A stretch of DNA of 64,000 nt. Source: Apostichopus californicus (Eukaryota; Echinodermata; Holothuroidea; Aspidochirotida; Stichopodidae). The notes under the pieces were generated by a model. It saw only the letters and a list, made by a program, of their open reading frames with translations. It was not told the origin of the DNA and did not search any database. How positions within the stretch are numbered: the stretch's first letter is position 1; every line of letters begins with the position of its first letter. The DNA is taken from positions 1-64,000 of the forward strand of contig JAIPMN010016776.1 of assembly GCA_020650975.1 (NCBI GenBank). The letters run 5' to 3'. This document shows positions 13,501 through 28,500 of the stretch, piece after piece. The translations under genes were made by a program, and so were the position numbers.

Positions 13501-16500
13501 GTTATTAATAAATAGTTACATGAATAGTTACATGAGTTATTAAATCCTGTCAGCATTACACACTCACCTTTCTCTTCTTAACATGAAAATGAATGAAATT
13601 AAACTCAACTGATTGAAAGTTATCAAAACCTAATATTACCCTTAATTTAAGCTTTCAGGTTTGTATACTGATGAGCAATAGCTTCACTTTTCATTGTGTG
13701 TTAAAAGACTTACCCCGATAACAACATCTGGTCTCCTGATTGGCTGACCAGTCCCCCCAAGATCTCCTCTGCCCTCCTTGGGGTTGTTCATCACCCGAAA
13801 TGACAGACGTCCTCCATAAGAGTTCAACTGACAATGAATAAAATAAGTTAGTGTGAATAATCAATTTACAAGAGATTTAATTACTCCCTAACAGGAATCA
13901 CAAACAACATTACTTCACAATAATTATTTATTTGTCTGTAACTAATTTGGACAAGAAGCCATATAGCACTTCAACTGGAATCAAGTTTGGTCCAGTCTCT
14001 GGGCAGTCAGAAGGGTGGCTTGCTTTGAAAAGTACAAGGTACATCTGCTGTGGAAGGGTTGTAACAATAGGCAACAATTATTGCATAGAATGGGTTAAAA
14101 ATGACACCAGACTATCTCAAAGGCTTATGCATTTGTCGAGACAGAAACTCCCAATATTATAATCTACAAGTAAATGAACAACGGAAAAGCGACTGTCAAA
14201 ATACAAACAATGCAAAGAGCAAAGAAAGGCTAGATCAGGATTCAACCTGTGACCTCTCTGTTTCAAGCCCAGCGCTCTACCAACTGAGCTGTCAATTAGT
14301 CCTTTGTTGGTGGCAAACCCTATACAGCCATTTCTTTGCTGGGGGCGCCAGTCAGATGCCACAGTACCTTGCATACCCTGTAACCAGGGATCACACCCCA
14401 GTTACATTCGATGCAACCTAGAGAGCAGCAGGGAAGGGGATTTCAAGAGAAAATTCTGAATTTTAAGTATAATTATGCAAGTGTATGAACAATGGAAAAC
14501 TGACTGGGTTGGGGCTGGCAATATCAGCCTTTAAATTTTTCTAAGCCCTAAAAGCCTAGCTGTAACAATAAAACTTAAATAGAGCATGCAAAGACAATCA
14601 ACTCTAAATGTATCCATGGTTACCTGATTTCCAAAAAAGTTTGATGGTGGGATCCAATAAATGGCCTCTGTCGGTTGGTCTCCTTCACCGTTCACATATA
14701 CATTGACCAATCCACCACTGTACCTGATTAGAGGGTTCGCCAAGTTAGTCACCTGCCACTCCTCTCTAAATGCAATCTGAAAATAAAGGTTTTAATTTAA
14801 AACCAATCCATAACAAAGGGGTTAGAATGTTCTTTACTCGTATTGAGTTTTCATTCCAAAAAGGAGTGAAATTTCAGTTACAAATTTCAATATTGAATGG
14901 AGAATATAAATAGCTTTACACTCCTTTCATGAGTAAGCTGACGTATTGTGACTCACTGGTTGTCTGCTTCTGGTATAACTCTTACAGTCGTCTGTGACAC
15001 CAAAACAGAAGCAGGATAAACACCCTTGTGTGTTTCCCTCACTGAGGTCAAAGGTTCCTACTGGACATTGGTCACACTGCTCCCCAATCACATTATCCTG
15101 AAAACCAAAGAAAAGAGTGGATTAAACATGTACAAAAGTATCAAGTATGAGAATATAACAAGAATAATTATAATCACTAAAATCATTGTGTTTATTCTTA
15201 ATTAATTTTTTGGCTGCCTGGACATGTCAAAGGTTTTAGTCAAAAGTACTACGAGATTTCACAATGGTATTAATGCAAAGTTGACAAAGTAGAATTATGC
15301 CAATATGCTACCTCAGATTCAAGTTATAGAAATAGGTTCCTTAATAGTCTAAAGAAGTGACAAGAAAGAATAAACAAAATAGAATTAAAGATGAAAGTGT
15401 CGTCCTAGCCGACCACTTTTGTTTGGCATACTGGAAGAGATTACAGCTGTATTTCTGGGCTGTTACTCTTGCAAACTTGGGAGGAATACAATCAGATCTA
15501 GAGATGAGGTACATATCTATAAAGGCATTGAAGACTCGCCCCAAACTGCGTGCCGCGCTCTAAAAAAATTAACTTTCCGTTGCTTGCAAGTGAAGTATTC
15601 TGCTACAAAATGCAGACAGTACTGAAATGTGATACCTTGTTATCTTTAGCTGGACCTGAGATGTCCATCGCTGTATCGTTTATGCACTGTGCTGTGGGTA
15701 TTGACCACAGCTGTATGCAATGACTCTACACTAGTGTCTAATTACCGAAGTTAGCAAGCTGTGTGCGTATTTTCTGGGATCGATGGTGGTGTCTAACACT
15801 TCTGTTATACCTCATTCGAAACTAGGTCAGATTACCGGCATTAGACGTTTCTTTTTGCTTGAGTCTTCACACCCTTTAAGGTCAAATATTTAAGGTTCAG
15901 TTGACCTTCCAAGCCAATCAATTATTGTTTCCAGGTGACCTTATTTACTGTCCGAACAACCTCAATTTCAGGTACAGTTTTCGTCCATTAGATGACGGAG
16001 AATTCCTTAAAAAGATTTGAACTGTATAAGTATTCAAGAGATACTGTTGGAATTAAACCACAAGTGTTTGTTTTTTGTTACACAAAGAAGAGTGAAAGAT
16101 TACCTTGCAGAGACACTGAGCAGTCACTTGGTCACATATTTGAGAGAGTGTTCCAGCAGATTCACAATCACATTTCAGACAGAGAGGATATTGATAGTAG
16201 CCGGGCAGACATTGGTCACAACGACGTCCACCGACATTAGGCTTACATCTGAAAACAGGGCAAAGAGGAAACTCATAGAAGATGTATCAAAATATGGGAT
16301 TGTAAGTGGACACAATTGTTATGCTTTGGTAAAAAAATCTGGTAGCTGAGATGTTCAGAAAACAATAGTGATAATCACCAGGGTAGAGTACACCAGACCC
16401 CCTCACTCTCCCCCCCCCCCCATTTGGGTGATGCATGGAGGCTTGGAATGAGCCCTTTTGTTTGAAAGTATTTTGTGGTTCATTCCGATTAAAAGAAAGA

Positions 16501-19500
16501 GATCTAGAAGGAGATTATATTTAAATATGATTAAAGAAGGAAGTAGGACATGTGTGTGAGGGTGAGTGGAGTTTATTATAGATTCTTGAAGCTCTCAGAT
16601 CAATATCAATAAAACAACATGAAGGCCTCTACTTACCTGCACTGACCACTGACTGGGTCACACTCCTCGGATCCTAGGTTGCCTCGATCATCACAGTCAC
16701 AATCCTGAGAGAGAAAACAGACACGTTCACATTCACGAGGCATTGCAAAGGTGACAACTGTGGTCTACAGAAGAGCAAGTTCTGTAGACTCAAAAAGGGT
16801 TTATTTGAAATTCATTAGTTTGGGGCCTCTGTGCCTCACTGAGCACTCAGTAAGTCTGGATCACAAAAGAGTTAAGTAAATAAACAACCAAGCAGAGATT
16901 GAACAACAAGTTATTCCATCCTTTCTGCTTGAGGCTACAGAGTTCACACAATTCAACACTTACGTGAAGATCATACTTGACAATAGAACTTGTAATTGCA
17001 TGCAAAGACACTCCCCACATCCATAGTTTAGAGAGCTAGTACTAGGAATGTCAAGAGTAGAGCTTGCTCCAAGTTGACAGCCTCATCTCCAGTGAGAACA
17101 CATCTGTGTTCATCAAGCTCAAACAAAGTATTCCCCCCCCCCCTTCCACCACCAATCTCGATCACCTGCTCTAGAGTAAAAGTTGCACTAAGTTGTTCTT
17201 TGCTGCCTGTCTTTTACCTCCAGCCCTATTCCATATTCCCCTTAACACCTCCCACCTCTCTGATCCCCCTCCACCCCCCTTCCAACTCCACCATGCAGCC
17301 CCTTCACCATTCCAAGTCTTGTCAAAATATATTGAGCTGAATTTAATATTCAACTGAAAACTTAGTTCATAAAGCAAAAGAATTTTGACAGAGAGTTAAT
17401 TACCACACAGCCAGCTAAAGGATCATAGCCATATGTTGCTACTGCACATTGGTCACATTGATTACCCACAACATTCTGTGGGCATTCACAATTACCGGTG
17501 ACTTCATTGCAAACTCCGGTAGGACAACGGCAAGCTAGAGTAAAGTAAAGAGGAAACTTCAAAGCATTTAATACATGTACAAAGAAACACAAGTAATGCA
17601 TTAGTGTATTAAGTGTGTACATCTCATGAAGTTATCAAACAGCTGAAAATCATTAAACTTCACAACCACCTGATATACCATCATATATATGATATTCATG
17701 AATATATTCATAAAATATTACAATAGAATGAGTTTCTGGAATGCCAAATGGAAACAATAAGCAACGTAATGGCAAGAGAATAAGATTACATCCTAAGAGT
17801 ACTTATCAAAGATGTGTTTGTACAGCCAATCAATTCACTGAACTAACTTTAAACTCAAAATGCATTGATTAAACATTTTGTGATAACCTTTTTATTTTGT
17901 GATAACAATGTCATTTTGTGATACATTGTCATTACAGCAAAGAGGAGTAATTTAATAATGATCAGAATTTGTTATTTTTGTCAACAGGTTGATACCAAAC
18001 TAAGCTGCATCCAGGGAATGGCAGAATAATCAATTCTAGCAGATTCTCTTCTGGAGTATGACTTACTCAACCAGATGGCCCTTCCTCAATGACCATGCTA
18101 TCCAACTTTCATCAAAACTAATACCATGGCATATACCAGAGTGAAGTATTATTAGTAATATTATTAATATTACTTTTGTACAACTCTATATTTTGTGCTT
18201 ATCCTTTGTTTTGTTTTTTATAGGTTTTGGTCTGTTTTATAGTATTCTCGTCATTTTAGATTTTTGTGTTCGTATTTTACATACTGTTTAATTTTCGTTT
18301 ATGTGTTTTCTAGACTTTTTATTCCTTTGATTTCTCTGTCTTTGATTTTTTATTTGTTTTAGGTTTTGTAAAGCTCCCAGGCCTTTTGGTATTTGGCGCT
18401 ATATTAAGAACCTATTTATTATTAATATATTATAAAGATACATAAACCTCTTGATAAATGACCTATGTATTACCCTCAGATGAACTTTGACCTCAAACTA
18501 GTGAGGCCCTACATGTATAAGTAACACTACAAACAAATGTGTTTTGTTGGGTTGTTCAGTAACTTACGTCTACAGGCTGGGAAGTTATAATAGCCGATGG
18601 AACAGCCATCACACTGTCGACCTACGACATTGGCACGACAGGAGCATTGTCCTCCGATTGGTTCACACTCAAACCGCCTGGATCCGGCTGGATTGCAATC
18701 ACAAGGAAATGCACCGTTGTTAAATTCAGTTGAGATGGAAAAGACGGCATCCTTACACAGGTCAGGTGAGCTGGCCCTGTAGGAATAAATAGAATCATAA
18801 CTTATTATACACAGGTCAGGTGAGCTGGCCCTGTAGGAATAAATAGAATCATAACTTATTATACACAGGTCAGGTGAGCTAGCCCTATAGGAATAAATAG
18901 AATCATAACTTATTATACACAGGTCAGGTGAGCTGGCCCTATAGGAATAAATAGAATCATAACTTATTATACACAGGTCAGGTGAGCTGGCCCTATAGGA
19001 ATAAATAGAATCATAACTAATTATACACAGGTCAGGTGAGCTAGCCCTGTAGGAATAAATAGAATCATAACTTAGTAGTCTGTAAACAGAAAAAGGTTAA
19101 ACTCTTGCAAATAGCAAAGCTATCTCCATGGTGATATTGGATGAGACTCTGTTTATCTTTGTTCTTTGTCAGTCTCTCATAAATCCTCATGTCAAACAGA
19201 CTTTCAGTAGAAGAAATCAGAAATGAGGGTTTAAATCACAAGAGATGAGAAGCTCACTGGAATTAGTTTTTAACTCAAACCAAGACATAATGCATGATCA
19301 GGAGCTGGGACAAGGACTAAGTAGGCTCAGAATTTGTTCCGTGGAGAAGCTAGCTAGCTGCTACGACAGAACAGAGATTAGGCCTACTTGTCAGGAGGTA
19401 GTGGCCAAAGCAGGAGCCAGACAAGAAACATTATATTAAGGAAAACTTATGTAATGGAGCGGTAAAATTGAATTAATCGATGGAGGAGTGGGCCAAGGAG

Positions 19501-22500
19501 GTGGAAGGGAAGGGGAGGGGGAGGGATCATCATAAATTTACCAGAGAAATAATAACAGACTGTAGTCCCTGCATGAACAATAGTATATTGCTACTTGGAC
19601 TAAATAAAAAAATTCACTGGTCTATAAAACTTGTTACTCGATTGTTGTGTGACTCACTCGATCCCAAACCAGACCCTACATGAATAATAGCCAAGTCATA
19701 CCATGTCTGGGGATTGATGGTGACATACAGACAGACATTTATACTGACATATAAGATAACAAATAAAACCAACACATAGCATGACTGAACTCCCCTAAAA
19801 TGAATCGAGGAACGATGAAGGATCAGGACAAACAGATGGACAGTGTGAAAAGCAGAAAGCACATAATTTAAAAATGGATGAACCGATAGAGAAACAACAA
19901 ATGCCTTTATGTTGTTATGAGAAAGAGAGAAGCCAAGGGTGTCAAATATGAATAGAATTGGTGTAGCATAATGAGAGGAAGAAATACATTAAAGGCACTG
20001 TCAGGCTATGTACTGTAGGATAAACAATACTGAATCTCCTTCAAGTTCATGAAATTCTGATCTTTTCATAAATTTACTAGCAATGCACTGTTTGAAATGT
20101 CATGAACACTGCTGGATTGTTACGCTTGATTAATACAAAGAGATAAACGCATGTTTACTCTCCTCTCTTTGCTTGGGGTGCGGGAGGGGGAGGGGGAGAG
20201 GTGGGGTAAATTATCAACACTAAACTAGACAGTGCCTTTGAGAGAAGAGAAGAGCTTGTTGATAATGTTTACTGAGAGGGTGTACTTGATGGGCATGACT
20301 GGTCACTTTAAAATAATGATAAAAAACAATGCAATAATAAAACAAAAGAAATGGACTGACAATAGAAAATAAAGCAATGAATAAATCCACCTTAACAGAA
20401 TTACAAGAGCAAGCATCAATGTATGTAAAATCCTTGCAGAGTATCAGAAAACATAATGATATAACAAAACAACACCAAATATATTGCAGCAATCGTTAAG
20501 CTTGTTTGAACTACGGATTTCTTTGCCTTATAAGCAATAACTACAAAAAATTGTGATTGACAATTCTCCTGTTTTTTTGTACAAATTTCCACAGTACTTA
20601 CATTTTAAACATTTTGTTTCCTAAAATTAGAAGACTGATTAGTCTGATTTTTTACCATTGCTTTTGTGCACCAGAGAACTGTTAGAAACAGATCTGGATT
20701 TAATTAAAATTACATCAGTGCATGAATATACTGATATATTTATACAACATAACATCTTTCTTAATGGTTTTCGTGCAGCTAAATGAATGATTGCTTTTTT
20801 TTTTAAAACAAAATACTGCAAATTTTAGCAACAGGAAAATAGCATAGCATGCGTAACTGAAATAGAACAAACTATAAACAAATACATATCTGTGCAAGTC
20901 AGACATTTACTGTGCAGCTGCAATTCATTTTCCTTGAGAATTTAACTCACCATCTACTTGCATTAATACCCTTGCTGAGAAGTAAAAATAGTATATATAA
21001 AATACTACACAAATGAACTAACTATATATATACCTAGCCTGTATCCTAGAGCAAGCATGTTGATGAAGTGGGAAAAACATAAAGATATAAAACTGTTCTG
21101 TGATAGATATACCATCATATTAGATAAATGAGCGAATGGGCGACAGGAAAAGTCTCTCAGAATGTGAACAATAAATCATTATTTCACTAAAACTGAAAAC
21201 TTTGATCAGGAGCGGAAGGAAAATTTATGGAAAAATAAATTTCAACCAGATTGTATGATGGATTCTGCCTTTTAAGAACAAACTTTTAAAAACAGTGGTA
21301 ACTAATATTCTTAAAACCTAATTCAAAATGGTCTCACAAACTTGTGACTTCAAACCTGTCATGTGATAGGAATGAACCATGAATGAAAGTATTCTCAACA
21401 AAGATTTATCTAAGATCTAAATTCCCCATATCTGAGAAATCTTTGTTTCAGAAGTTAAAGCAAGTCGGTGAAAAACTTACGTAATGAAGAAATTATCACT
21501 TCCGCAGAATGTGATGAATTCACCGGCTCTATCTAATGGAATCTCGTTGAGTATGTCATCTGTGTACTGATCCGCGGGAATAGCTAGTATATAGTCCTAG
21601 AGGAACATAAAAATAAAAAAAATTCACTTTCAAAAATAAATCAGATTATGATGTAACTAGAAAAGCAAACACTAATATGTCTGCCATTACATCTTGAACT
21701 TAAAAACGTTTAATTCCGATACTGGTTTGATCGTACCTGTTGATATGTAGAACATGCCTTTTCTATGGGATCTATCCAACATATATTAGATTCTAAAATA
21801 TTTGAAAGAAGTTTTTAACTCTTAAAAGGAAATAAAAGCAGTTGTTACTGTGGTATCTCCATGACAACATATATAGCTTCTTGCCCAATCCCTATATCTA
21901 TAAATTAATTTTTCATATCACAGACTTCTTTGTCACACAGTAACAACGACCCCTTAGACAGACTCAGGAACAAATAACATACCAGTTGTTAAAAGTATTG
22001 AGTATGTGTTAATAAATTTGATTGATGCATATCATAACTGAATCAACTCACTATCCACAGGGTGTGGTTTCCCCCTCCTGGGATGGAGACCTCGATTGAC
22101 TGTCCGAGGCCGGTCAAGTCAATTTCGTTGCTCCCATCTGGTAATGTAACCACCACTCTACACCCAGAGATGTGTGGACAATAACCAGCATTGAAAATTC
22201 CTGATGACCAAAAAATAAAGAAATATAGTTAAGCAATCCCTACGAGGGTCATTCAAAGATTCTTTTATCCCACCCTCCCACCCCTTCCATCTATAACATA
22301 TTCTTGAGTCCTTTCGCTAATCTATCCCTTTTCTATCTGGCAACGGCTACCAGCCCCCCCCCCCACCCCCTCGGCTTAGTGATTTAAATTAAATTAAAAG
22401 TCTGTTGACTTCAAACAAAGCTAATAGGCTCTACTTTACCGAGTAGGCATGCATGCATTACCTCGCTAGACTATAGGACTTATCCCATTCAACATGTTGT

Positions 22501-25500
22501 CATAGTTTGTTCTCTGTGTGACTAATATGACTAATATGTCCTTTGACTTCCACACAATCCCACCCCTCCTCTCCCCCCCCCTTCACCTAAACAGGCACCC
22601 TCCCTCAACAGCTTGCTGGATCTCTGAAGAGTCAGTATAAGAATAATAAGGAAATGACCTTCTTAATTTGATTTAATTGTTAAAGCCATATCTCACCTTC
22701 ACTGTCAAACTCTCCCAGTATTCTGAAGTTGACATCAAAGCCTGAATTCTCTGGTTGGTAGTAATGCACAACAAAGACATATTCACCGGGAGGAAGTAGA
22801 TGAATCTCCACGTACACGTTAGTCTGAGAGAAAACAAAACACAATCAAGAATTGTTAATAATTATATATATATGGAAGCTTCCTCGTGGAAGGCACCTGA
22901 GCTGAACACAACCGGCTCCCTTGCGGCAATCAAGCATATTGCATTGGATTCTCTTTTTCCAAGAAATTTGCATAATTATAGTTTTTGCTTAATTTTTAAG
23001 ATTAATTCTTACTGTCTCCTCTTTTAGTTAGACTATGTTATCAAGCTAATCTTATCTTAAATACGAATAAAACATCAGCTGTGGAGGACACTCATCAAAC
23101 CCTCAGAAGACGATATTGACTCACTATTCCATCAGTTGTTGAGATGTACCTCACTGTCGTTGTCGGTATAAACATGTTTGGCGGTTTGGGATCTTGCCCG
23201 GTAGGATCAACGAAATCTATCATAGTGGAGTCTGGTGGTATGGGATGGTTGGACCCCAGACATCTAAGAAAATGGAAATTTGATCAAATAAATCTTAAAT
23301 TTTCAACCCGAGTAAAACTTAGCAATAGATTTCATATATTGTCAATGATGAAACAAATCAGTTTGTTACAAACATGGAATATCTAGAAGCCTAACGCTAC
23401 ACTTATTGCTTTTGCTTATCTCGGCCTCATCGTCCTTTTGTCTGGACTGGTATCATTACTAAATTTTTGTTGTAATCGTGGCATCATAATATGCCCATTC
23501 TTGATAATTTACATGAAACGACAAAATCGTCTGCGATTTTTTTTTTTAACCGACTTGTCATGTACGATTTTGTCGGTACATGTGAATGGCTTCTCCTCTT
23601 GTCGTGAGGAATAATCGTTCACGACAACGTCGTCCACGATTTCTTTTAAAATTGCGCACGACTTGATCGCAGCGTGTGAATGGAATCATGCTCAACATCT
23701 GTCGCGCGCAACAAGATTTTGAGTTGTCGTGCAAATTTGAAAGTTGAACAATGGAACAACTTTCTAACTGTGCGTGATAAATCGTGCGCGACTCAAGACA
23801 ACTCATTTACACATTACGATTCTGGGCGTCTTGTTATATGCTCTACTGAGGGTCAGGTTGCTCACGATTCAGTTTCTGCGAAAGTCCATTCACACGACAC
23901 GATTTTGTCGTGCACGACAAATCGTGAGAAAAATCATGTCGTTCAAATGCGCCTTGAGATGTACAATATTCCAAGATTACCAAAGCAAATGTTGCCGTAG
24001 CCTAGTAATTTAACAATAAACTTATTCTTTACAGGCGCTGGCTGCAAGATGCTGCAGCAAGTAAATTTTAAACATTAGAGTTTTATCTCTGCAGATCAAC
24101 TGTGAATATTTTATAAAACTGTACAGCACAAAAGATTATGTCCTATGCAGCCTTGCTGCAGCCTCCTTGCTGCCCTACTTTTTATATAGTGACTTAATTA
24201 CTGAATTTGAGAATTCTCACCACTGAAGCTGGAAATTTCAGTCTAGGGGAAGGGTAAGGGCCTACTCAATTCCTAGGAGGGACAGAGAGAATCATTGTTT
24301 GGAGGGAACGGCCAGAGAATATCTATACCTATACTGAACAATGTGTAGGGTAGGCTGGTAGGATTCTTAAGCCAAAGGCCGTAGGGCCCATATACCCAAT
24401 TCGTGGAAGATTTTATTAACAAGTCAGAGTGCAAACTTTTGTGGGCCACAATTGGCCCGCAGGTCACCTCTTGACCACCCTTTCTGTAGGTCATGTGACA
24501 ATATCAACTATTACTGTTGATCATATACTCACTCTCCGGAAGCGGTCCGAACACATTCAAGAGAAGGAGTGATGAAGTCATAATGAAAGTTATCAACTGG
24601 GATAGCAATCACAGAACTCTGAAAAAGAAAAGTATGTTCTCAAAGATATGTAAAGGTGACAACAATGTAACATCCTCCTTATTTTGTTTTACTATGATGG
24701 TTTCAATGCTCTAAAATTAGCCCAACCTCTCCCTTCATCCTCCTCCTTACCCCTCCAATCTACCTCAACCACACACATCTTCCTATCTTCCCACAGCCAC
24801 TATCTTCCGAACCCCCCTTCTTTCAGTTTGCTCTAGTCCTTTTCTTAATTATTTCATCTCAACAAATTTATTCTCTGCTCTCCTACCTCCTGTGTTACCT
24901 CTTGTAACATGCTCAAGACAACAACAGTACTTTGTGTGTTTATTCTTCCCTTCATGTTGCATTTAATGTTACGTTTTGTGGACATTAATTGCTATAAACA
25001 ACCAGCCTGCTATAACTATACCTCATGCTCCAGACACTGACCACAAATCACTCATTTAATTACGATTATTCATGATTATTATATGATTATTCATGATTAT
25101 TATATGAATATTCATGATTATTATATGATCATCAGCCAGTTGGGACAATTTCCTACTGCTATTACCTCTCTAAACTGTACTCCAATATCATGCTTCAAAG
25201 CACTGGTATTGACAGTACAAACAGTTCTTAACCTTGATCTGATCGAAACTTGATATTCATACTGCTTGTACTGACAATACGAGTGCTCTGAAGCGGGACT
25301 TGACACTACAGTATAGAAACAATTGTCCCAACTGGGTGTGATAATCTTCAACTCACCACTGCCAGGAAGAACGGATCTCCGAGCTGTTCCAACACAACAG
25401 AGATCTGGTTATTTTCAATGTTAAAGATTTCTAGATCTCCTCTGGGACTTACGACTACTGATCGACAACTATCAAAAGAAAGGAAAAGAAAACAGAATTA

Positions 25501-28500
25501 TATGACAACAGCCCTCTCCAAAGAACAGAGGATGAATTTCATTTGAGAATCTCTTCTGTATTTAACGATACCTTTAAGACAGAGAAATTGCATCAGATCT
25601 GGTTGACTTCATTCAACATTGTTTAAGAGTCAGGCATTACACATTATGGAATATGTTTCACATGAAAGTAATTGCATCAGATCTGGTTTACTTCATTCAA
25701 CATTGTTTAAGAGTCAGACATTACACATTATGGAATATGTTTCACATGAAAGTAATTGCATCAGATCTGGTTTACTTCATTCAACATTGTTTAAGAGTCA
25801 GACATTACACATTATGGAATATGTTCTACATCATAGTAATTGTAAATGTTCCTTTTCTTCTTTACTTTGAGATATATTTGAGATAAAAAAAAAAAAAGGT
25901 AGAAACAAACTTGTTTTGAAACCAAAAATATGTTTCAAAGTGTCTTTTAATCAATGTTCAATCTAGGCGTGACAGGCTCCGATAATGCAGTTTTATACAG
26001 AGGTAGTAAGAGATAAATGACTTTGTGTGGTTCTCACCATATATCAGTCACTTACTATCACTTAAGAGTGGACCAAATCAACCAGGGCAGCAAAATCTGA
26101 GATAATTGATTGACTGATTGCCAAACTTTATAACTTTCATCCAATAGACCACCCAATGCAACACTAGAAATTACTCAACTCAAGTTTGTGATTTTCATAC
26201 AAAGTGAAACTGGCCAAATTTTAATGATTAGCTTGCTTATACTTGCTTACTACAACAAAGCAAAAATATTTGAAATATACAACAACAACAAAATCTTTCG
26301 TAACTAATTTGAATACTAACAAACTTAATCTATGATGACAAAGAAAATGCCACTCTGAATGTTTGTATGTTATACTTACAGATATGAACAGTTGTAAAAG
26401 TTGACTATTCCTTGCATACGATTCTGGCCATCAGTTACAGTGATGGTTCCCATCTGTTGACCAGGACCGCCTCCGTAATACTCAACTACAAAGACGTATT
26501 CTCCTGGATGATCTATCTCCATTGTTAGATGTATGTTATTCTATAATCGAGAAATATGTAATGAAGAAGTCAGTCTATAATTGCCTGTCATTACAATATC
26601 ATGTTCATTTAGTAACAGTAACAGCTGAAAATCTATAAAACAGCAAGATGTCATAAACAAATACTCTTTGAATGACTGAAGAAGAACAGCCCTTGGTCCT
26701 GGACTGTAGTTAGGGTCCAGGGAGAACTTTATGGTTTAATTTACAGTACTGATAGTAATTTTGGTGATGTTTATCTTCTCTTTTTTACGGTACTGGGATT
26801 AACGTTGCTATACATTTTTAAATGTGGAAATGGCATTAACCTATCTAGATAAGTTACAGGAAACTGTAATTAATTGGTTTAATTAAGGGATATAGGATTA
26901 TCCTACCTGGTTCAGCTGAGGGAACTGGGATATTCCTACTGGGATCAGTCGATAGAGCTGGCATTAACCAATCTGGATTAGTTATGGGAAACTGGGATTA
27001 ACGTATCTGGTTTAATTAAGGGATATAGGATTACCATACCTGGTTTATCTGAGGGAACTGGGATATTCCTACTGGGATCAGTCGATAGAGCTGGGATTAA
27101 CTTACTTGGATTAGTTATGGGAAACTGGGATTAACCTATCTGGTTTAATTATGGGATATAGGATTACCCTACCTGGTTTATCTGAGGGAACTGGGATATT
27201 CCTACTGGGATCAGTCAATAGAGCTGGGATTAACTTACCTAGATTAGTTATGTGAAACTGGGATTAACTTATCTAGTTTAAGGGATATAGGATTACCCAC
27301 CTGGTTTAGCTGAGGGAACTGGGATATTCCTACAGGGATCAGTTTGTAGAGCTGGGATTAACTTACCTGGATTAGTTAAGGAAACTCAAATCAACTTACC
27401 TGGTCTTCATCGAGGTGTGCCAAGTCAATAACATCAAGCTCATCACGGATAAATTCATCAGCAAATGGTGTTACTCTGATATACTGTCCAGTGTTGACAT
27501 TGTAGTATAATCCATCAACGCCTCTCGCATTAGGGTACTTGTCATAGGATGGGAAAACATAGTAGTTACATCTATAGAGAAATACAAAGTAAACCATCAT
27601 TAGTAGAATCCATCCACACCCCTCGCATTGGGGTACTTGTCATAGGATGGGAAAACATAGTAGTTACATCTATAGAGAAATACAAAGTTAACCATTATTA
27701 GGAGAAGAGAACCACTAAGACAGATAGAAAAAATTCCACATTTTTACTGTTTCATGAACCAAGTGTTCGCTCAATATTTAGTCTAGGCGCAACTGGCTTT
27801 TTATTGATTTAGTCGGCAGTTTTATGTACCAAGTGTTGGAAGACCTACCATCTCTCTTTGCAGACTATAACATTATCTTGTTCAATCAACCATGGCACTA
27901 TAAGTAACATTTTTACAACCAGACAAATATCATCTGTGACAACATAAACCAGAAAAGAAAGATACCCTAAAACAACCAAACACAACCCTGGCCTAATATC
28001 GTCATCACTCATCAGCTTCGACAACATTTTTTTTGTCCATGACACTTTTTGGAAGACCTAATCTATCGATTTTCCTGATGTCAAGCTCACCTTTCTTGTT
28101 CGGCGTTCGGGATACAAGGATCGGCCACACTTTGTATAAGAACAGTTGCTTCATAAAATGCAGATGGCAACAGTACCAGGTAGTCCTGTAAATACAATCA
28201 AATTGACTTTTTGAGTGGTTTACATGTGAAAACTTGCCAAACTGAATCAAACTGTATTTTTTTTCGTACAATTGGTGACATTTCAACCGCAAGCTGATGA
28301 AACGAGACAAGCAGCATTGTACAAATACACAACAAATGAGTTTGTATTCACTCACCAAGAGGGCGCCCTCCGGTGCTTCTATCCTCGCTGTCCATTCACC
28401 GCGGTTAAGAACAAATGGCATAATTACACCACCGCCCTCTATCGTTACAAACTGTGGATCGGGCCCTGGAATAAAGACAATGTTGCTGATCTGCTCTGAG

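Noticed and set aside
14233-14302. Possible tRNA gene on the minus strand
   Set aside because: Boxes A and B are present but the anticodon and acceptor stems do not pair, and SINE sequence continues on both sides.
17074-17340. Ser/Pro-rich plus-strand frame of 88 codons
   Set aside because: Explained by a pyrimidine-rich intron patch and lies opposite the laminin gene without any support.
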